DNA of 64,000 nucleotides, from the NCBI RefSeq assembly GCF_027474845.2, contig NZ_CP107031.2, positions 1,068,501 through 1,132,500 of the forward strand, in the 5' to 3' direction. The DNA is from Maribacter aestuarii (GTDB taxonomy: Bacteria; Bacteroidota; Bacteroidia; Flavobacteriales; Flavobacteriaceae). The notes under the pieces were generated by a model. It was not told where the DNA came from and ran no database searches. It saw nothing but the letters and a program-made list of their open reading frames with translations. Positions 36,904 through 46,015 of the stretch are shown here, in pieces. The position numbers and the translations under genes are program-made. The first letter of the stretch is position 1. Each line of letters begins with the position of its first letter.

Positions 36904-37050
36904 AAAGCTTTATCAAACAACAAGTTAATTAATTTAAGTTTTTTAGCCCATCCAAATTATTGAAAATGAAATTCAGATTATAAACTCTATGCAATTTGAC
37001 GGATTTGTTTTAATTTTCTTCTTTAAGTATTTGCAGCCGAATTAAAATCT

Positions 37051-37731
37051 ATGAAACCATATCTCCTATCGGTAATTATAGTCCTTAGCTCTGCGATTGC
37101 TGTAGGGCAAGGCTCCAATACAAAATCCCTAGAAAAATTTACAAAACTAAAAGTATATGACCGCATCGTCGTATCACTCGTTAAAAGCAATGAAAACAAA
37201 TTAGTCATTACAGGGGACGATAAGGATGAGGTAAGCGTTAGCCAAAAGGACGGGCTCCTTAAAATTAAAATGAAATTTGATAACTTTATAGCTGGAAACG
37301 AGGCCAAAGCAACCCTTTATTTTACAGAGGACCTTACCTTATTGGACGCTAATGAAAATGGCAAAATTATTTCCGATGAAACTTTCAAAGGAGATAAGGT
37401 GGAGATAAAAGCCCAAGAAGGCGGAGTGATAGATTTAAAAGTTACCCTAAAAGAAGCCCATGTCAGGGCAGTCTCAGGAAGTGAAATTACGTTGAGAGGT
37501 ACATGCGAGACTCAAGAGGTTTCCTTAAATACTGGAGGTAAAGCCTATAATAAAGACCTGAATACAACCACTACCAATTTAACTGTACTCGCCGGGGGAC
37601 GGGCAGATATTAAAGCATCAGATCTGGTAAAGGCAAAAGTTAAGGCAGGCGGTTCCATATACATTTACGGCAAACCAAAATCAATAGAAAAAGACAAAAT
37701 TTTTGGTGGAAAAATAAAAGAAATGGACTAG
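37051..37731 (+). CDS. GIN-domain (DUF2807) exported auto-transporter-adhesin-head-like protein
   Basis: 226 residues with a signal peptide (YLLSVIIVLSSAIAVGQG). The rest is a right-handed beta-solenoid of the putative head GIN domain: KLKVYDRIVVSLVKS, LTLLDANENGKI, LTVLAGGRADIKASDLVKAKVKAGGSIYIYGKP. Function is unknown; members are envelope-associated in Bacteroidota. Its stop abuts the convergent CPXCG gene. Confidence 0.87.
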   Translation: MKPYLLSVIIVLSSAIAVGQGSNTKSLEKFTKLKVYDRIVVSLVKSNENKLVITGDDKDEVSVSQKDGLLKIKMKFDNFIAGNEAKATLYFTEDLTLLDANENGKIISDETFKGDKVEIKAQEGGVIDLKVTLKEAHVRAVSGSEITLRGTCETQEVSLNTGGKAYNKDLNTTTTNLTVLAGGRADIKASDLVKAKVKAGGSIYIYGKPKSIEKDKIFGGKIKEMD

Positions 37732-37914
37732 CTATTGAGCAATATCCACTGCTTCAAAAGCTACAAGTTCGTTTCCCCTAAATGTAGAGGTAACTTCAAT
37801 AGGTCTACAGCAAACTTCACAATCTTCAATATACGTTTGACTTGCTACCGACGAATCCAAAAGCATTGATATTTGCTCCCAACAATAGGGACACTGAAAA
37901 AAATGCTCGTACAT
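37732..37914 (-). CDS. CPXCG-motif cysteine-rich small protein
   Basis: 60 residues with two zinc-ribbon knuckles: CPYCWEQ near the N-terminus and CEVCCRP in the middle, matching the CPXCG family. It probably binds one zinc ion. It follows the membrane protein gene 37932-38615 on the same strand by 17 nt. Confidence 0.88.
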   Translation of the reverse strand: MYEHFFQCPYCWEQISMLLDSSVASQTYIEDCEVCCRPIEVTSTFRGNELVAFEAVDIAQ

Positions 37915-37931
37915 AGAAATTCGCGTTAAGT

Positions 37932-38615
37932 TTAACCCTCTTTTTTCAAAACGTTAGCCAGCTCTTGTAAAGTCATACGCTGAACTATATTTTCTACGCT
38001 GGAATTAAAAATAGGTCGGTCTCCAAGCTTCAAAACCATTTGGTCCTCTTGCGTTTCAAGGAATAACTCCGAAGCTTTTTCCTTGATTTTCTCTAATTTT
38101 AAGTCAAATCGTTTTTGCAGCGTAATTATACCCTCAAAATTGGACAGCTTAAATCCGGAATAATCCAATAGACGCTTGATTCCGTTAAAAAATTTGAAGC
38201 CGGTTAAAACCAAGCTCGCCATAACAAGGTCTATGGCCAAAGAGAAAACATTCATATCCTCGCCGTTTATAAATACTGAAATCAAGGATGCGATGCCGTA
38301 CACTCCTATTAAAAAAACGATGAAACCAGCAAAAATGGCTATAAAATCGGTTAATACTGCTCTGGTTGTTCTGGTAACCACAACACCACCGTTATTAAAT
38401 TCAGCTACAAAACCAAAATCCTTTAGATACTCCAAATTCTTAATCTGTGCGATTTTTAGGGCGATGGTCTCATCAAGCATTTTCTTTTCCTTCTGCAAAT
38501 TGCGTTTACCAAGTTCCTCGCTTAATTGAATTTGAGACTCAAAGGTGAGCATATGGTGATGTTCTAATAATTCCAAAAGCTCTTTATTTGATTTGTCGCT
38601 GTACATACTTTTCAT
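37932..38615 (-). CDS. Hypothetical membrane protein (227 aa)
   Basis: A helical N-terminus (about 1-75, with repeated Leu/Glu) is followed by two transmembrane helices (DFIAIFAGFIVFLIGVYGIASL and FSLAIDLVMASLVLTGF) and a C-terminal soluble part ending in LQELANVLKKEG. The start is supported by AAAGGAG about 9 nt upstream. It sits 26 nt downstream of the TolC gene on the same strand, so it may be a late gene of the efflux operon. No family recognised. Confidence 0.72.
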   Translation of the reverse strand: MKSMYSDKSNKELLELLEHHHMLTFESQIQLSEELGKRNLQKEKKMLDETIALKIAQIKNLEYLKDFGFVAEFNNGGVVVTRTTRAVLTDFIAIFAGFIVFLIGVYGIASLISVFINGEDMNVFSLAIDLVMASLVLTGFKFFNGIKRLLDYSGFKLSNFEGIITLQKRFDLKLEKIKEKASELFLETQEDQMVLKLGDRPIFNSSVENIVQRMTLQELANVLKKEG

Positions 38616-38641
38616 TTAACTGACTCCTTTATTTTCCTTGA

Positions 38642-39961
38642 TTATAACTCTATGTTTAGGAGCTGCCCGGTTAATTGTAATAACTGAAGTTCTGCCAATT
38701 TCGCATTATATTTTGCGGAATTCTTATTGGTTTCCGCATTCAAGAGGTTGATTTGAGCCTGACGAAGTTCTACAGAAGTGATTTGACCTAAATTATACTG
38801 CTCCGTAGATCTTTCGTAATTGTTTTTAGCGGTTACCACATTTTGCTCTTGAAGGTTATAAATCCTTAATCTATTTGAATAAATGTCCTTTGCGTTTTCG
38901 ATATCTCTAGTGACTTCTTGTTTAATCTGCTCTTGAAGGGTTTCTTGGTTATCCAATAAAAGCTTCGCATTCTTGATTTGAGTAATATTACTACCGCCGT
39001 TGAAAAGGTTCCAAGTCAGGTTCAGCCCTGCGGATAATCCTGTTGATGTACTGGAGGCCAGGAAGTTGGTAGCAGGGAAATTACCCTCGTTCCATCCGTA
39101 TGAACCTGTAAGCCCCACTGTGGGCAAAAACACGGATTTACTTGATTTAAAAGTATAATCGTTAATTTTGATATTCCGTTCCGCTTGTAATATCCGGACA
39201 TTATTGACAATTCCATTCTCCAAGAATTCTTCAAGTTGAATCGAATTTGTGAAGGAAATGGTCGTATCCACTTCAAAAGAAGTGACTAAATTACGGCTTA
39301 AAAGTAAATTTAAATCGCGTTTCGTATTTCTTGCCGTTTGCCTTTCATTAATCAAGTTGATGCTATCGTTGACCAAATCAACTTGAGCGTTCAATACTTC
39401 CAATTTGTTACTTTGACCAAATTCAAAACTGTATTCAGCGCGTTGCAGACGTTTCTCCGTATTCTCGTACGTGCTCTCCAGGACCCTAATATTCTCCGTA
39501 AGCCTTGCCACTTCAAAATACACTGTAAACAATTGAATCATTGTAGTCTCAATAGTTTCCCTGGTCTCCAGCTCGCTAAGGTTATACTGCTCCTTTATCC
39601 TTTTATAATCGTACCAACGGCCCATACCATCGAACAATGTATAATTTAAATTCAATGAGGCATTGTAACGCGTTGTTTCCGCACCATCGATTGCTCTTAC
39701 GCTACCATCTTGAAATGTAGCTTCTTGGTTGTTTTTGTCGTAGGAACCACCAGCATTACCCGTTAAACTAGGCAAGAAACCAGAGTTCAGGATATTCTGA
39801 TTATTCTCCGCTATCTTTAAATTATTTGTAGCAATCTCAATTCCAAAATTATTTTCCAAAGCTATAGTTACCGCTTCTTCCTTAGATAATAAGCCTTCTT
39901 GCGCCGTTAAACTTAGAAATGGAAAAACTAGTAGTAAATAACTAAAACGTACTCTTATCAT
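38642..39961 (-). CDS. TolC-family outer-membrane efflux channel
   Basis: 439 residues with a signal peptide (YLLLVFPFLSLTAQ). Two repeats of the outer-membrane efflux protein domain carry the long helical hairpins (ILNSGFLPSLTGNAGGSY; LNLTWNLFNGGSNITQIKNAK; ENAKDIYSNRLRIY). It provides the outer-membrane duct of the tripartite pump encoded upstream; its start overlaps the pump gene's stop by 4 nt. Confidence 0.92.
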   Translation of the reverse strand: MIRVRFSYLLLVFPFLSLTAQEGLLSKEEAVTIALENNFGIEIATNNLKIAENNQNILNSGFLPSLTGNAGGSYDKNNQEATFQDGSVRAIDGAETTRYNASLNLNYTLFDGMGRWYDYKRIKEQYNLSELETRETIETTMIQLFTVYFEVARLTENIRVLESTYENTEKRLQRAEYSFEFGQSNKLEVLNAQVDLVNDSINLINERQTARNTKRDLNLLLSRNLVTSFEVDTTISFTNSIQLEEFLENGIVNNVRILQAERNIKINDYTFKSSKSVFLPTVGLTGSYGWNEGNFPATNFLASSTSTGLSAGLNLTWNLFNGGSNITQIKNAKLLLDNQETLQEQIKQEVTRDIENAKDIYSNRLRIYNLQEQNVVTAKNNYERSTEQYNLGQITSVELRQAQINLLNAETNKNSAKYNAKLAELQLLQLTGQLLNIEL

Positions 39962-42900
39962 TCTTGATGTTGTTCTAATTCGGATTTGTGTTCACCATTT
40001 AAGTTTATTGGGATATGTACTTGTTGCCCTTCTAAATGCTGTCCTTCCTTTTTTTCCTTAATGGCTCTTTCCACCTCTTCCTTCGTTATCTTATGTCCAG
40101 AAGTAAGTAACAATTGTTGAGATTTCATGTTATTACTGAAACTAAGGAACAATGGCAATAATAACAATGTTAAGACCGTGGCAATACCAATACCATAGGC
40201 AATGGAAATGGCCATCGGCTTCAAAAATTGGGCCTGCCTGCTGGTCTCTAACATCAAAGGCGCCAGACCTGCTATTGTGGTGATAGATGTAAGAAAAATT
40301 GCCCTGAACCTTGATCTTCCTGCTTGGTAAATGGCGTCGTCAAAAGTCATACCTTCCCTAAGGTTGGTATTGAATTTCCCGATAAGTACCAGCCCGTCAT
40401 TCACCATAATGCCGATCAAGGCGATGATTCCCAATAATGATAATACATTAATGGGAAAATCATGAATCCAATGTCCCCAAGCTACAGCCGTCAAACTAAA
40501 TGGAACTAACAATAGTAACATCAATGGCTGACTAAAACTCCTGAAGGTAAAGGCAATCGTAATGTATATTAATAACAGAACGGAAAAGCCAACCACTTCC
40601 AAAGACCCTGTTAGTTTTCCCAACTCCCTGTTTTGCCCTTCGTAGGATGCCGTTACCGTAGGGTATTTGGATTGAATTTCCGGCATAATTACATTTTGAA
40701 CTTCTGCCATAATATCCGTAGGACTGTCCTTCGGATTCTTTAGGTCCGCAGAAACCTGAATTTCTCTTTGCCCTTCTAGCCTGTTTATAGCCACATCTCC
40801 TCTTTCAATGGAATATTCCGCAATTTCCTTCAACGGTACCCTATCGCCACTCGGCGTAAGGATTCGCATCTCATCCAAATCGGAAATCGAAGAACGGTTA
40901 TCCCTGTCATAACGGACCCAAACCCTGATCTCATCTTGTGATCGTTGAAAACGTTGGGCTTGTACACCAAAGAAACCGGCGCGAACCTGATTCATTATAT
41001 TTCGTAAATCCAGTCCAAGCAAATAAGCGTTTTCCTTAAGCTCCAAACGTATTTCCTTAATCCCTGCAGGGTCATTGTCAGCAATATCCTTTAGTAAGGT
41101 ATTATTTTCTAAAGCTGTCTTCAATTCCGTCTTTGCAGCTTTTAGCTCCTGAATATTGTTACCCAAAAGCGAAACGGATACCGGCGAACCTCCAAAGTTT
41201 CCACCTGAGCCATAAATAAGACTTTCGACTCCCACTACGGGTCCTACTAATTCTTGAAGCCTATTCGTAACCAGATCCGAAGCAATCTCATCAGGCCTTT
41301 CTTCCCCAGGTAACAAGTTAATAGTTAAAGTAGCCGTAGAAGAGCCTGGTCCAGCCCTTCTAATCATATTTTCAAAAAGCACTTTATCCGTACCTTTAAG
41401 GAATTTTTCAGTTAGTTCTTGGTTTACTATTTCGGCATTGTCCTCAATCATCCGAATAATAGAATCGGTAATCTTTTCATTGGTCCCGTTAGGCATCTGC
41501 AATTCTACCTGTACACGGTCACTAGCAATTCTGGGGAAAAATGCCGTTCTAATAATGCCACCACCAATAGATCCAAAAGTCAAAATTAAAGCCATCGCAA
41601 AAAAGCTGAACGTTAGTAGCTTATAGCGCATGGCGAAGCGCAACGCCGGACTGTACAGTTTATCGCGCATCCAGCCCATAAATTTATCACCGAATTCGTT
41701 AATTACCCTCAATTTGGCAAAGGCTTTGGAAAGCCCTTTTTTAGGCCTTTTGTCCATTGGTTGTAGGGCCTTTGAATGGGCTAAGTGTGCTGGAAGAATA
41801 ATCAAGGCTTCAACAAGGGATACCACCAGCGTAAGTATTACGATTACCGATACCTCTCCGAAAAACTCCCCAATCCTACTATCCAAGAAAAGGAATATGG
41901 AAAAAGCTAATATAGTCGTGATTATAGCAGAAATAATGGGAGGTAAAACCTCCATAGTACCGTCAACTGCCGCTTGCACAGGACTCTTCCCTTTTTCGTA
42001 GTGCTGGTATATGTTTTCGGCAATAACGATACCGTCATCAACCAAAATTCCGATTACGATAATCATTCCGAATAACGATAGTACATTGATGGTTACATCA
42101 AAAAAACCGGCGAAAATGAACATTCCCAAAAAAGCCACAGGTAGGCCAAAAGCTACCCAAAATGCTAATCTAGTATTGAGAAAGAGTGATAGAAATATCA
42201 ATACCAGTACCATTCCCATAATCGCATTTTCGGTAAGAAGCTGCGTACGTTGGACCAAGGTTGTAGAAAGATCGGAAACGATGTCTAACTTGACATTATT
42301 GTATTTCTGATTAAACTCCTCTATGTACACTTTGACCTTCTCAGCAGAGGTAATTAAATCCTCTGTATTGGTACTAGTGATGGTCGTATTTACAGAAAGG
42401 TTTCCATCAAAATAGGATGCGTTGGGCGTTTCTGCAAAACGGTCTCTAATAGTAGCGACGTCCTTTAATCTAACGGTACTGCCCGAAGCATCTGCCCTCA
42501 CGATCAAATTAGAGAGTTCGTCGCCGTAATAAGATCGATTATTCGCCCTAATTAAGTACTCTTCCGCATCTGTCTTAATATTTCCACCTGTTACCAGAAT
42601 ATTGGCATTACCCACGGCTTGGGCTACTTCGGCAAAAGAGATTCCATAAGCCAATAATGTATTTTCGTTTACTGCAATCTCAATTTCTTCTTGTGGATAT
42701 CCTGTAATCTCAATTTGAGAAATACCATCTATGGCCCTTAAATCATTTTCAATTTGTCTTCCTACATTCTTTAAAGTAGCTAAAGGTATATCTTCACCAC
42801 TAATGGCAAAGCTAATCGTTTGGCGTACGGCTTCCAGTTTAGAAACAATCAATGGTTCCATTCCCGTGGGAAAAGTAGGCACCCTATCCACGGCATTCTT

Positions 42901-43227
42901 AACCTCGAGTAACATAAAATCTATATCCCTGCCTTTCTCTATTTCCACGTTGATGGTGCCGCTATTTTCCCTAGAGGTAGAGGTAACCCTATCCACCCCT
43001 TCTAGACCTTTAAGATTATCCTCGATTTTTAAAACGATACCTTCTTCAATTTCTTGGGGGGATGCTCCCGGATAAGTGATGTTAATCGCGATGTTTTTGG
43101 AATCCGTTAGTGGAAAAAATGAGGATTTCAAAGATTTGGCACCAACAATACCAAAAATCGCGAAAGCGATAATAATCACGTTCACCGCTACGTGATACCG
43201 TATAAAGTATTCTATTAACTTTCGCAT
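39958..43227 (-). CDS. RND efflux permease (HAE-1/AcrB type)
   Basis: 1,089 residues with the 12-helix RND layout and two large periplasmic loops. The proton-relay pair is in GILVDDGIVIAEN (transmembrane helix 4), the second repeat has GIMVNDGLVLIGK, and the conserved ITYPGASPQEIEEGI lies near the N-terminus. It exports hydrophobic compounds by proton antiport at the inner membrane. It shares one base with the membrane-fusion gene upstream and four with the TolC gene downstream: a single operon, MarR - fusion protein - pump - channel. Confidence 0.94.
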   Translation of the reverse strand: MRKLIEYFIRYHVAVNVIIIAFAIFGIVGAKSLKSSFFPLTDSKNIAINITYPGASPQEIEEGIVLKIEDNLKGLEGVDRVTSTSRENSGTINVEIEKGRDIDFMLLEVKNAVDRVPTFPTGMEPLIVSKLEAVRQTISFAISGEDIPLATLKNVGRQIENDLRAIDGISQIEITGYPQEEIEIAVNENTLLAYGISFAEVAQAVGNANILVTGGNIKTDAEEYLIRANNRSYYGDELSNLIVRADASGSTVRLKDVATIRDRFAETPNASYFDGNLSVNTTITSTNTEDLITSAEKVKVYIEEFNQKYNNVKLDIVSDLSTTLVQRTQLLTENAIMGMVLVLIFLSLFLNTRLAFWVAFGLPVAFLGMFIFAGFFDVTINVLSLFGMIIVIGILVDDGIVIAENIYQHYEKGKSPVQAAVDGTMEVLPPIISAIITTILAFSIFLFLDSRIGEFFGEVSVIVILTLVVSLVEALIILPAHLAHSKALQPMDKRPKKGLSKAFAKLRVINEFGDKFMGWMRDKLYSPALRFAMRYKLLTFSFFAMALILTFGSIGGGIIRTAFFPRIASDRVQVELQMPNGTNEKITDSIIRMIEDNAEIVNQELTEKFLKGTDKVLFENMIRRAGPGSSTATLTINLLPGEERPDEIASDLVTNRLQELVGPVVGVESLIYGSGGNFGGSPVSVSLLGNNIQELKAAKTELKTALENNTLLKDIADNDPAGIKEIRLELKENAYLLGLDLRNIMNQVRAGFFGVQAQRFQRSQDEIRVWVRYDRDNRSSISDLDEMRILTPSGDRVPLKEIAEYSIERGDVAINRLEGQREIQVSADLKNPKDSPTDIMAEVQNVIMPEIQSKYPTVTASYEGQNRELGKLTGSLEVVGFSVLLLIYITIAFTFRSFSQPLMLLLLVPFSLTAVAWGHWIHDFPINVLSLLGIIALIGIMVNDGLVLIGKFNTNLREGMTFDDAIYQAGRSRFRAIFLTSITTIAGLAPLMLETSRQAQFLKPMAISIAYGIGIATVLTLLLLPLFLSFSNNMKSQQLLLTSGHKITKEEVERAIKEKKEGQHLEGQQVHIPINLNGEHKSELEQHQE

Positions 43228-44357
43228 TAGCTTTTGGAATTATCGGATTGGTCTTTATAAATCTTTACAGCCATTCCCGTATAAGCACCAATCAACGGTT
43301 TTGACATAATGGTAGTGCCATCAGGGACATCTTTTAGAACTACCCGTTTATCGGAAAAATAGATTGGTCTTACATCAATCACGTCAAGAACGGAATCCTT
43401 AACCACAAATATCTTGTTGTCCTCTAGGAGAAGATTTCTATCCACTTCAATGGCGTTTTCTTCTTTTCTTGCATCCAGATTTGCTTCAAGGTACATGCCC
43501 TCCCTAAGGTTTTCATTGTCTACCTCAATGTATGCCTTTATGGTCTGGGTCGCCTGATCTACCCTACCGTTTATACGGGAAACTTTTCCTTCATAAATAT
43601 CCGGACTATCCAAGGTTGTTAATTTTACACGCTCTCCAACCTTTAAAAGATCAGAATACGTTTTACTTACAGATACTTCTAATTCATATACTGCTGGATT
43701 AATGAATTCCCCTAATTTCTGACCCGCTCTAACGAGCGTTCCTTCGGTTACCGTAGCCTCTGTCAATACTCCTGAAAACGGTGCAATTATTCTATACTTA
43801 GTAAGACGTTGCTCTAAATTTTTAACATTGTAATAACTCGTTAGGATTCCCCTACCGGAAATGAAGAACTTTTCGTTTTCCGATGTCATCTCGGGCAATG
43901 CAGGTGTGCTTTTGGACATATCAAAATTGTTCAGATAAGTCTGCCATTTTGGAAAAATATCGGGATAGTCCAGACGTAAATCTGGCATAATCGAAGTCAA
44001 CTGGTTGTATAGATTACTCTTAGCCGATTGGACACTTGCCGCATATTCTGAGGCATCTATACTTATTATCGTTTCTCCTTTATTGTATTTTTGCCCCTCT
44101 TTAAAAAGTTTGTTCCCACGTCTAAAAACTCCTTGTACTTCCGCATAAAGCTCCACTCGCTGCTTTGCCATGAGGTTACCATTAGCGGTAACTACTATGG
44201 GAATGATCTCATTTTCTACTACTTCCGTGAAAACCGTTTTGACCACTTTTTCCGCTTTCGGCCTAAACGTTTTTTTGTTATCCACTATCATTTTTGCCAA
44301 AAAAATGGATAGTACTATCAATAGTACACCAAGGACGGACAAGATAATTTTTCTCAT
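43227..44357 (-). CDS. RND efflux periplasmic adaptor (membrane fusion protein)
   Basis: 376 residues. An N-terminal transmembrane anchor is followed by the split lipoyl domain (TANGNLMAKQRVELYAEVQG and YRIIAPFSGVLTEATV), a short helical hairpin and the beta-barrel domain (VGERVKLTTLDSPD, GRVDQATQTIKAYIEV). It bridges pump and outer-membrane channel. It is the second gene of the operon, 10 nt after the MarR gene. Confidence 0.93.
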   Translation of the reverse strand: MRKIILSVLGVLLIVLSIFLAKMIVDNKKTFRPKAEKVVKTVFTEVVENEIIPIVVTANGNLMAKQRVELYAEVQGVFRRGNKLFKEGQKYNKGETIISIDASEYAASVQSAKSNLYNQLTSIMPDLRLDYPDIFPKWQTYLNNFDMSKSTPALPEMTSENEKFFISGRGILTSYYNVKNLEQRLTKYRIIAPFSGVLTEATVTEGTLVRAGQKLGEFINPAVYELEVSVSKTYSDLLKVGERVKLTTLDSPDIYEGKVSRINGRVDQATQTIKAYIEVDNENLREGMYLEANLDARKEENAIEVDRNLLLEDNKIFVVKDSVLDVIDVRPIYFSDKRVVLKDVPDGTTIMSKPLIGAYTGMAVKIYKDQSDNSKS

Positions 44358-44367
44358 AATTCGGCAG

Positions 44368-44832
44368 TTATTTGGTTTCTGGTGATGTTTTAAAATTGTC
44401 TTGAATTTTTTTCAAAGTCGAAATCATAAGCATCTTATTTTCCTCGTCCAAACCGTTCTCCATAATGTCAATTATTTCTTGAATTATAGGTCTGGTAGCA
44501 GCAAACGTTCGCGTGCCATGTGGAGTGATGAAGACTTTATTGTTGCGTTTATCCTCCGTGCTTTGAATTCTTTTGATATAATTTTTGGTTTCCATCTTAG
44601 AGAGCAATCTAGCGAGAGAAGATTTATCCCTATAAGTCAAGAGCGCCAGTTCGTTTTGATTGATACCGTCCTGCTCATAAAGCTTTTTAAGAACAATCAT
44701 CTGCTCTTTGGTCAAATCCACTCCGTAAGCATCAAAAGCCTCCTGTAGGTGACAATCTAACATTTTGACAGTTCTTCCCAACCAAGGACCAATAGAGGTT
44801 TCAAAATCAATATCTAAAATTTCTGTAGCCAC
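44368..44832 (-). CDS. MarR-family transcriptional regulator of the efflux operon
   Basis: 154 residues from a GTG at 44832. The winged-helix core reads LTKEQMIVLKKLYEQDGINQNELA, DKSSLARLLSKMETKNYI, with the wing at STEDKRNNKVFITPHG. As first gene of the efflux operon it probably represses the operon, itself included, until a substrate binds. A perfect 14-bp palindrome 27 nt upstream of the start is a likely operator. Confidence 0.92.
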   Translation of the reverse strand: MATEILDIDFETSIGPWLGRTVKMLDCHLQEAFDAYGVDLTKEQMIVLKKLYEQDGINQNELALLTYRDKSSLARLLSKMETKNYIKRIQSTEDKRNNKVFITPHGTRTFAATRPIIQEIIDIMENGLDEENKMLMISTLKKIQDNFKTSPETK

Positions 44833-44859
44833 GCGGCGAATCTACTAAAAAAGAGATTA

Positions 44860-44873
44860 GTTGCACGTGCAAC
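44860..44873. promoter_or_regulatory. Candidate MarR operator (14-bp perfect palindrome)
   Basis: GTTGCACGTGCAAC, a perfect dyad 27 nt upstream of the marR start. On the minus strand a near match to the -7 box (TAACATTG) lies immediately upstream, so a bound repressor would block the transcription start. MarR proteins typically bind palindromes of this size over their own promoter. Confidence 0.7.
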
Positions 44874-44921
44874 CAATGTTAAAATAGTCTTAAAGAAAAG
44901 ATTATATTTTGGGTTCTTCCA

Positions 44922-44953
44922 AATAAAAAAAGAGATGCTACCAACATCTCTTT
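44922..44953 (-). terminator. Intrinsic terminator downstream of the LRR gene
   Basis: On the minus strand, AAAGAGATG, a 7-nt loop and CATCTCTTT followed by TTTTATTT, about 33 nt after the LRR gene stop. Confidence 0.85.
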
Positions 44954-44985
44954 CTAACCAAACTAACTAAAAGTGTAAATTACTA

Positions 44986-45861
44986 TTACTTGTCTATGTC
45001 TTCAAACTTGGTATCGGCCATTCTGGTCTTCTCCAGGTTGATGTCCTTAAATTCAATCTTTCTATCGTTTTTATCGTAGTCAAATACAAGGAACTCTCTT
45101 GTTTCCAACATCTCAAGATTTTTAAAAGAATTGAACTGGTTATTCTGTATTTGAAAGATCTCAAGACTTGCCAATTGTCCTAATTCCATAGGAATTTCCC
45201 CATTGAATTGATTATTGGCCAGCACGAGCTCCTTAAGGTTTCTCAAGTTTCCCATCTCTCCAGGTATGGCCCCTTCCAGAGTATTTTCAAAAAGACCTAA
45301 AGTCTCTAACTTGGTAAGTGCGCCCAAGGAATTTGGAATAGTCCCCTTTAGGTGATTACTAGAAAGGTTCAATATTTTTAAATTTTTTATATTCCCTATG
45401 CTGTTCGGTATGGAACCTGATAAGAAATTATTAAATACGGACAGCTCCTCCAAACTAATCAAATTGCCTATTTCCTCAGGAATCTCTCCCTTAATTCTAT
45501 TCATTTCCAATTTAAGTACCCGTAAATTTTTTAGCTCACTTAATTCCCTGGGTAATACTCCGGTTATTGCATTAAAGGCTAAATTTAGAACAGTAAGGTT
45601 TTCTAAATTGGCAATGTCTCTAGGTAGAGAACCCATAAGATTATTCCGAAAAAGATTGATTTCTACAACTTTATCATCTACCACCTTCACCCCGTGCCAT
45701 TCCGCTACTGGAGTTTTTAAATCCCATTTTTTCACCCAATGCTTCCCATTAGTACTATTGTACAGTCCAATTAGAGCTTTCTTCTCCTTTTTGGATACTC
45801 CTGCGAATGCCAGATTAGATATCAATGCGAAGACGACTATTAAAGAGTAAAAAATTTTCAT
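44986..45861 (-). CDS. Exported leucine-rich-repeat protein
   Basis: 291 residues with a signal peptide (IFYSLIVVFALISNLAFA). After a short cap (KKEKKALIGLYNSTNGKHW, the usual entry to plant-type LRRs) come about seven repeats of the form L-x-x-L-x-x-L-x-L-x-x-N-x-x-x-G-x-I/L-P. Such proteins mediate protein contacts at the cell surface. It is a single gene with its own terminator; no T9SS sorting domain is visible at the C-terminus. Confidence 0.88.
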   Translation of the reverse strand: MKIFYSLIVVFALISNLAFAGVSKKEKKALIGLYNSTNGKHWVKKWDLKTPVAEWHGVKVVDDKVVEINLFRNNLMGSLPRDIANLENLTVLNLAFNAITGVLPRELSELKNLRVLKLEMNRIKGEIPEEIGNLISLEELSVFNNFLSGSIPNSIGNIKNLKILNLSSNHLKGTIPNSLGALTKLETLGLFENTLEGAIPGEMGNLRNLKELVLANNQFNGEIPMELGQLASLEIFQIQNNQFNSFKNLEMLETREFLVFDYDKNDRKIEFKDINLEKTRMADTKFEDIDK

Positions 45862-46015
45862 AAACTTTGGTTTAGTAAATCAATACTTAAGAATTATCCT
45901 ACAAATTTCTACTAATAACGGTGAAAAATCAAAAAATATCGTTGAACGGACTTTTATTGTTGTGAAAGTTGCTTAATCTGTTGTGAAAGCTACTTATTTG
46001 TAGGTGTAGCGTTTC

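Noticed and set aside
39958..43227. Several plus-strand frames of 60-120 codons inside the RND pump gene
   Set aside because: They lie wholly within a clear RND permease and have Ser/Ile/Pro-rich shadow composition.
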